Assembly (NCBI GenBank): GCA_964486145.1
Contig: CAZAMT010000130.1
Coordinates: 1-10,971 of the forward strand
DNA from: CAZAMT01 sp964486145
Lineage (GTDB): Bacteria > Bacteroidota > Bacteroidia > Bacteroidales > JAAAOM01
Length of the DNA stretch: 10,971 nucleotides
Direction: 5' to 3'
Position numbers and translations under genes: made by a program. This document shows positions 7,782-10,971 of this stretch, one piece after another. The first letter of the stretch is position 1, and every line of letters starts with the position of its first letter. The notes below the pieces were generated by a model that saw only the letters and a list, made by a program, of their open reading frames with translations, did not search any database and had not been told where the DNA came from.

Positions 7782-7797
7782 AATGTATCGATACATT
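7782..7797. promoter_or_regulatory. 16-bp perfect palindrome overlapping a possible start codon
   Basis: AATGTATCGATACATT is its own reverse complement across all 16 bases and includes the first ATG (7783) of the sensor phosphatase gene. It could be an operator for a dimeric regulator, especially if translation really begins at the ATG at 7813. As RNA it would place the first start codon in a weak stem. Chance occurrence in an 11-kb window is not negligible (expected about 0.17). Confidence 0.3.
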
Positions 7798-10700
7798 AAA
7801 CTGATAAAATTGATGTCGAAAGCCGGAAGCCGTATTTTTCTGATTGTTGCGGCATTTATTTCCGTTAACAGCTTCTCCCAAACCTATAAATTTAAATCAT
7901 ACGGCGCTCAGGAAGGGATTTGCGACCGCTATGTTTATACCATCAATCAGGATAAAAATGGATTTATTTGGGTAGGTACAGGGGAAGGATTATGCCGTTT
8001 TGACGGTTTTGGCTTCGTATCAGAAGATGATTCTTTACTTAATGTAATTATAAATACAAGTTTAAAAGACAGCAATGGCAATCTCTGGTTTGGAACAAGT
8101 AAAGGACATGTTGTAAGGTATAACGGAAATGAAATGAACCATGTTGAAATCCCCCATGCCTCAGGTAGTACAATTAATTCCTTTGTTGAATTTGAAGATA
8201 AAGTAATTGCTGTTTCACAAAATAAGGGGCTAATTTTAATAGATGAAAACCTGGATGTGGATACTATTTCCGGTCCTTTCGAAAATCTCTTGCTATCCGC
8301 ATTGGCAATTACCGGGGAGAGAACAGTACTTATCGGCACTCTTGAGGGCTTAATGCTTGGTAAACTCACGCCTGACAAGACCAATATGGATATTATTGGC
8401 GAAATTGATGAACTGGCCTATATTCCGGTACAATATATTGCCAAAACCAATTCAGAGAACACTTATTGGATAGGTACTGATGGTGAAGGTTTTTATATGT
8501 TGAGGATAGTTTCAGGCACAGATTATGAATTAATTAAGATGGTTGAAGATAGCGAACTGGCCTATGAAAACGTCAAAGCAATTACGGAAGATAAATCAGG
8601 GCAACTATGGATTAGTACGTTTGGCAGCGGTATATACCGGATATCGAAAGATCAAACCGGGGCATATGGTTCGATTGTAAATTACAATGAAACAAACGGT
8701 TTATCAACCAATAATGTTAATTCTGTATTCGAAGATGTTGAAGGAAATATATGGATTGCTACTTATGGCAAAGGATTGGAGCAAAAACTGGAAGAAGCAT
8801 TTATTTTTTATTCAGATAATGATGTCTCCTCTGTGGCTGCATTGGGCGACTATATTTATTATGGGGGCGATGGTTTTCTGAAACGGATAAATACTTCAGA
8901 TCCGACGGATGCAATTATTTTCGGTCTTTCAAATGGTGTTCCGGATGATAAAATAACCGCTCTTTACGCAAATGAGCCGGATAAATTGTGGATCGGAACG
9001 GAATCATCGGGTGTATATTCAATATCCACGGGAAATAATCGAATTACAAAATTGAACATTGCAGATAATTCCCTTGGCAAATCCATAAATCATATTACAG
9101 GCGATGACGAGGAAATCTGGTTTTCGACAAAGAATGGTATTTATATTTACAATTCTGAAACTGGTGAGAAAGTCAATATGAATACGCAGGATGGATTGCC
9201 TCATAACAATATTTCGCAGGTTTTTATTGATTCGCAGGGACGTGGATGGCTGGCAACTAAATCAAATGCTCTGTATGCCATAAAAGATAAGCAGGTGGTT
9301 GACGAGAAACTGGATATTAATGGGATTGAACTTGAATTCAGGTCGATTATCGAAGATAACCAGGGAAGGATCTGGGCTGCAACATACGGAAATGGTATTT
9401 TTGTGTTCAGTGCTGATTCTCTAATCAACTTTACGACCAACAGTGGACTAAAATCTAATTTTTGTTACAGTCTTGTAAGTGATCCAAACGGAGTTATTTG
9501 GACAGGTCATCGCACCGGGCTGAGTTCCATCAATATAAAAAATTTTATAATTAACACCTATGGCCCGGAAGAAGGTTTTTCTGGTGATTTTAACAATAAT
9601 GCAGTTGACAAATCCGAAGATGGTATAATCTACCTTGGAGCTACGACCGGTCTTATTCGTTACAATTACAGAAATAACTTAAAAAATGATGTGCCACCAA
9701 TGTTAAATATTGTATCGGCCATGATTAATGATAAACCGGTGAATATTCAAAATGAAATAACATTACCATATGATATTTATAAAATTCAAATTGAATTTAT
9801 CGGGTTAAACTACAAGCACCCGGAAGATGTTGCCTATCAATATATGTTTGATGGTAAAGGATTTGATGCTGAGTTTTCGAAACCCTCCAGGGAGAGAGTG
9901 GTAGCTTATAATAACGTGAGAGATGGGGTGTATCATTTTAAAGTAAAGGCATTTAATAACGATGGTGTGTTTACCGAAGAACCCCTTGACATAAAAATCA
10001 AGGTGAAACCGCCTTTCTGGAAAACCTGGTGGTTTATTATCGGTATGTTTTTACTGTTGGTTGGTATTTTTTATCTGATTATTAAATATCGGGAACGAAA
10101 ACAAAAACAACTCCAGGAGTATCTTCAAACCCAACTGGAATTGCGCACCAAAGAGGTAGTTGAACAAAAAGAAGAAATTGAAATTAAGAACCGGGATATC
10201 ACCGATAGCATCAATTATGCTCAACGAATACAAGCAAGTATTCTACCTTCAATGCGCAATTTGCAGAATAACTTTAGCGGAAGTTTTGTGTTCTATCTGC
10301 CCCGGGATATTGTAAGTGGCGATTTTTACTGGTTTGATGAAACCAAACCTGGAAAGTTTGTTGTCGTTTGTGCCGACTCAACCGGTCATGGGGTTCCCGG
10401 AGCCTTTATGTCAATGATCGGAACTACGTTGATCAAAGATATTTGTCTGAGAGATGATGTAAATTCACCTGCTGAAATACTTATTCAACTGGATGATGAA
10501 TTGAAGAATACACTCAATCAAAATGTGGAAGCCGAGCGATCGAATGACGGGATGGACATCATCGTTTGTGAAATTGATATAAATACCAATTATATGCGTT
10601 TTGCATCGGCCATGCGCCCCATGATTATTTACAAAGACGGTCAGGAACTCTATCTTAAGGGTAGCAGAAGTTCAGTAGGCGGACATATGCACAAAGAAGA

Positions 10701-10953
10701 AAAACAATTCGAAGAAATGGGTTTTCAACTGATCAAAGGAGACATTGTTTATATGTTTTCTGATGGATATCCCGATCAGTTTGGCGGACCCATGAGCAAA
10801 AAATTTAAAATGGTAAGGCTTAAAAAGTTATTGGAAGAAATTAATCAAAAACCCATGGAAGAACAGTTTTCAATTGTAAAAAACAGCTTCTTTGACTGGA
10901 TGGGCGCCAATGAGCAGGTCGATGATGTTCTCTTTATGGGAATAAAAATTTAA
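7783..10953 (+). CDS. Periplasmic two-propeller sensor with cytoplasmic SpoIIE/PP2C serine/threonine phosphatase
   Basis: Single-pass inner-membrane receptor that probably converts a periplasmic signal into protein dephosphorylation. Signal peptide cleaves at SFS|Q (32/33). A start at M11 (base 7813) would give a more typical 22-residue signal, so the start is uncertain. Residues about 34-628 contain 14 two-component-regulator propeller motifs (such as NGFIWVGTGEGL near 59-70 and QGRIWAATYGNG), matching two seven-bladed propellers. A Y_Y_Y domain follows (about 638-735), then one membrane helix (about 749-769), a charged coiled coil (about 772-805), the DSINYAQRIQASILPS linker and a SpoIIE-type PP2C domain. 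The metal and catalytic motifs are intact: DIVSGDFYW 842-850, ADSTGHG 864-870, DGMD 922-925, FSDGYPDQFG 992-1001 and QVDD 1045-1048. SpoIIE relatives act on anti-anti-sigma (STAS) proteins; none is encoded here. The sensor half matches hybrid two-component systems, with phosphatase replacing kinase. The gene is complete; no terminator is seen in the last 18 bases. Confidence 0.93.
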   Translation: MYRYIKLIKLMSKAGSRIFLIVAAFISVNSFSQTYKFKSYGAQEGICDRYVYTINQDKNGFIWVGTGEGLCRFDGFGFVSEDDSLLNVIINTSLKDSNGNLWFGTSKGHVVRYNGNEMNHVEIPHASGSTINSFVEFEDKVIAVSQNKGLILIDENLDVDTISGPFENLLLSALAITGERTVLIGTLEGLMLGKLTPDKTNMDIIGEIDELAYIPVQYIAKTNSENTYWIGTDGEGFYMLRIVSGTDYELIKMVEDSELAYENVKAITEDKSGQLWISTFGSGIYRISKDQTGAYGSIVNYNETNGLSTNNVNSVFEDVEGNIWIATYGKGLEQKLEEAFIFYSDNDVSSVAALGDYIYYGGDGFLKRINTSDPTDAIIFGLSNGVPDDKITALYANEPDKLWIGTESSGVYSISTGNNRITKLNIADNSLGKSINHITGDDEEIWFSTKNGIYIYNSETGEKVNMNTQDGLPHNNISQVFIDSQGRGWLATKSNALYAIKDKQVVDEKLDINGIELEFRSIIEDNQGRIWAATYGNGIFVFSADSLINFTTNSGLKSNFCYSLVSDPNGVIWTGHRTGLSSINIKNFIINTYGPEEGFSGDFNNNAVDKSEDGIIYLGATTGLIRYNYRNNLKNDVPPMLNIVSAMINDKPVNIQNEITLPYDIYKIQIEFIGLNYKHPEDVAYQYMFDGKGFDAEFSKPSRERVVAYNNVRDGVYHFKVKAFNNDGVFTEEPLDIKIKVKPPFWKTWWFIIGMFLLLVGIFYLIIKYRERKQKQLQEYLQTQLELRTKEVVEQKEEIEIKNRDITDSINYAQRIQASILPSMRNLQNNFSGSFVFYLPRDIVSGDFYWFDETKPGKFVVVCADSTGHGVPGAFMSMIGTTLIKDICLRDDVNSPAEILIQLDDELKNTLNQNVEAERSNDGMDIIVCEIDINTNYMRFASAMRPMIIYKDGQELYLKGSRSSVGGHMHKEEKQFEEMGFQLIKGDIVYMFSDGYPDQFGGPMSKKFKMVRLKKLLEEINQKPMEEQFSIVKNSFFDWMGANEQVDDVLFMGIKI

Positions 10954-10971
10954 TCTTGCCTGAATTTCTTA

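Noticed and set aside
7947..8384. Minus-strand open frame of 145 codons inside the sensor gene
   Set aside because: It is a reverse shadow of the propeller coding sequence: no family motifs, low-complexity Ser/Pro/Leu composition and complete overlap with a strongly supported gene.

Overview
The window is A+T-rich DNA from a member of the phylum Bacteroidota. Three things support this. Gene 1 ends in a type B sorting domain of the type IX secretion system (T9SS), and gene 2 is a PorP/SprF-family protein; both are found only in this phylum. Every predicted signal peptide leaves glutamine as the first mature residue, which is typical of Bacteroidota. There are no Shine-Dalgarno sites at usable distances from the starts. 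I cannot place it below phylum. All five real genes lie on the + strand and all five products carry export signals.

Bases 1-138 hold a 7-bp hairpin (possibly the terminator of an unseen upstream gene) and a TAnnTTTG promoter element. Bases 139-6610 form a tight three-gene operon with gaps of 4 and 3 bases. It encodes (1) a 1361-residue surface protein with a glycine-rich N-terminal half, six 93-residue Ig-like repeats and a T9SS type B C-terminal domain; (2) a 311-residue PorP/SprF outer-membrane protein of the family needed to export type B cargo; and (3) a 480-residue beta-propeller plus double PKD protein that resembles PorE-like proteins but lacks their usual OmpA-like peptidoglycan-binding end. 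I read this as a dedicated cargo-export-accessory unit for one cell-surface adhesin.

Bases 6611-6788 are non-coding, with small inverted repeats and a T10 tract next to the following start. Bases 6789-10953 hold a second two-gene unit with a 22-base gap. Its first product is a 323-residue exported protein of unknown family. Its second is a 1056-residue transmembrane sensor with a periplasmic 14-blade double propeller and Y_Y_Y domain, joined by one membrane helix and a coiled coil to a cytoplasmic SpoIIE/PP2C serine/threonine phosphatase. The sensor resembles that of hybrid two-component systems, but the output is a phosphatase instead of a histidine kinase. Whether the second unit regulates the first is open; adjacency is the only evidence. 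There are no RNA genes, mobile elements, CRISPR arrays or credible minus-strand genes. The last 18 bases show nothing.
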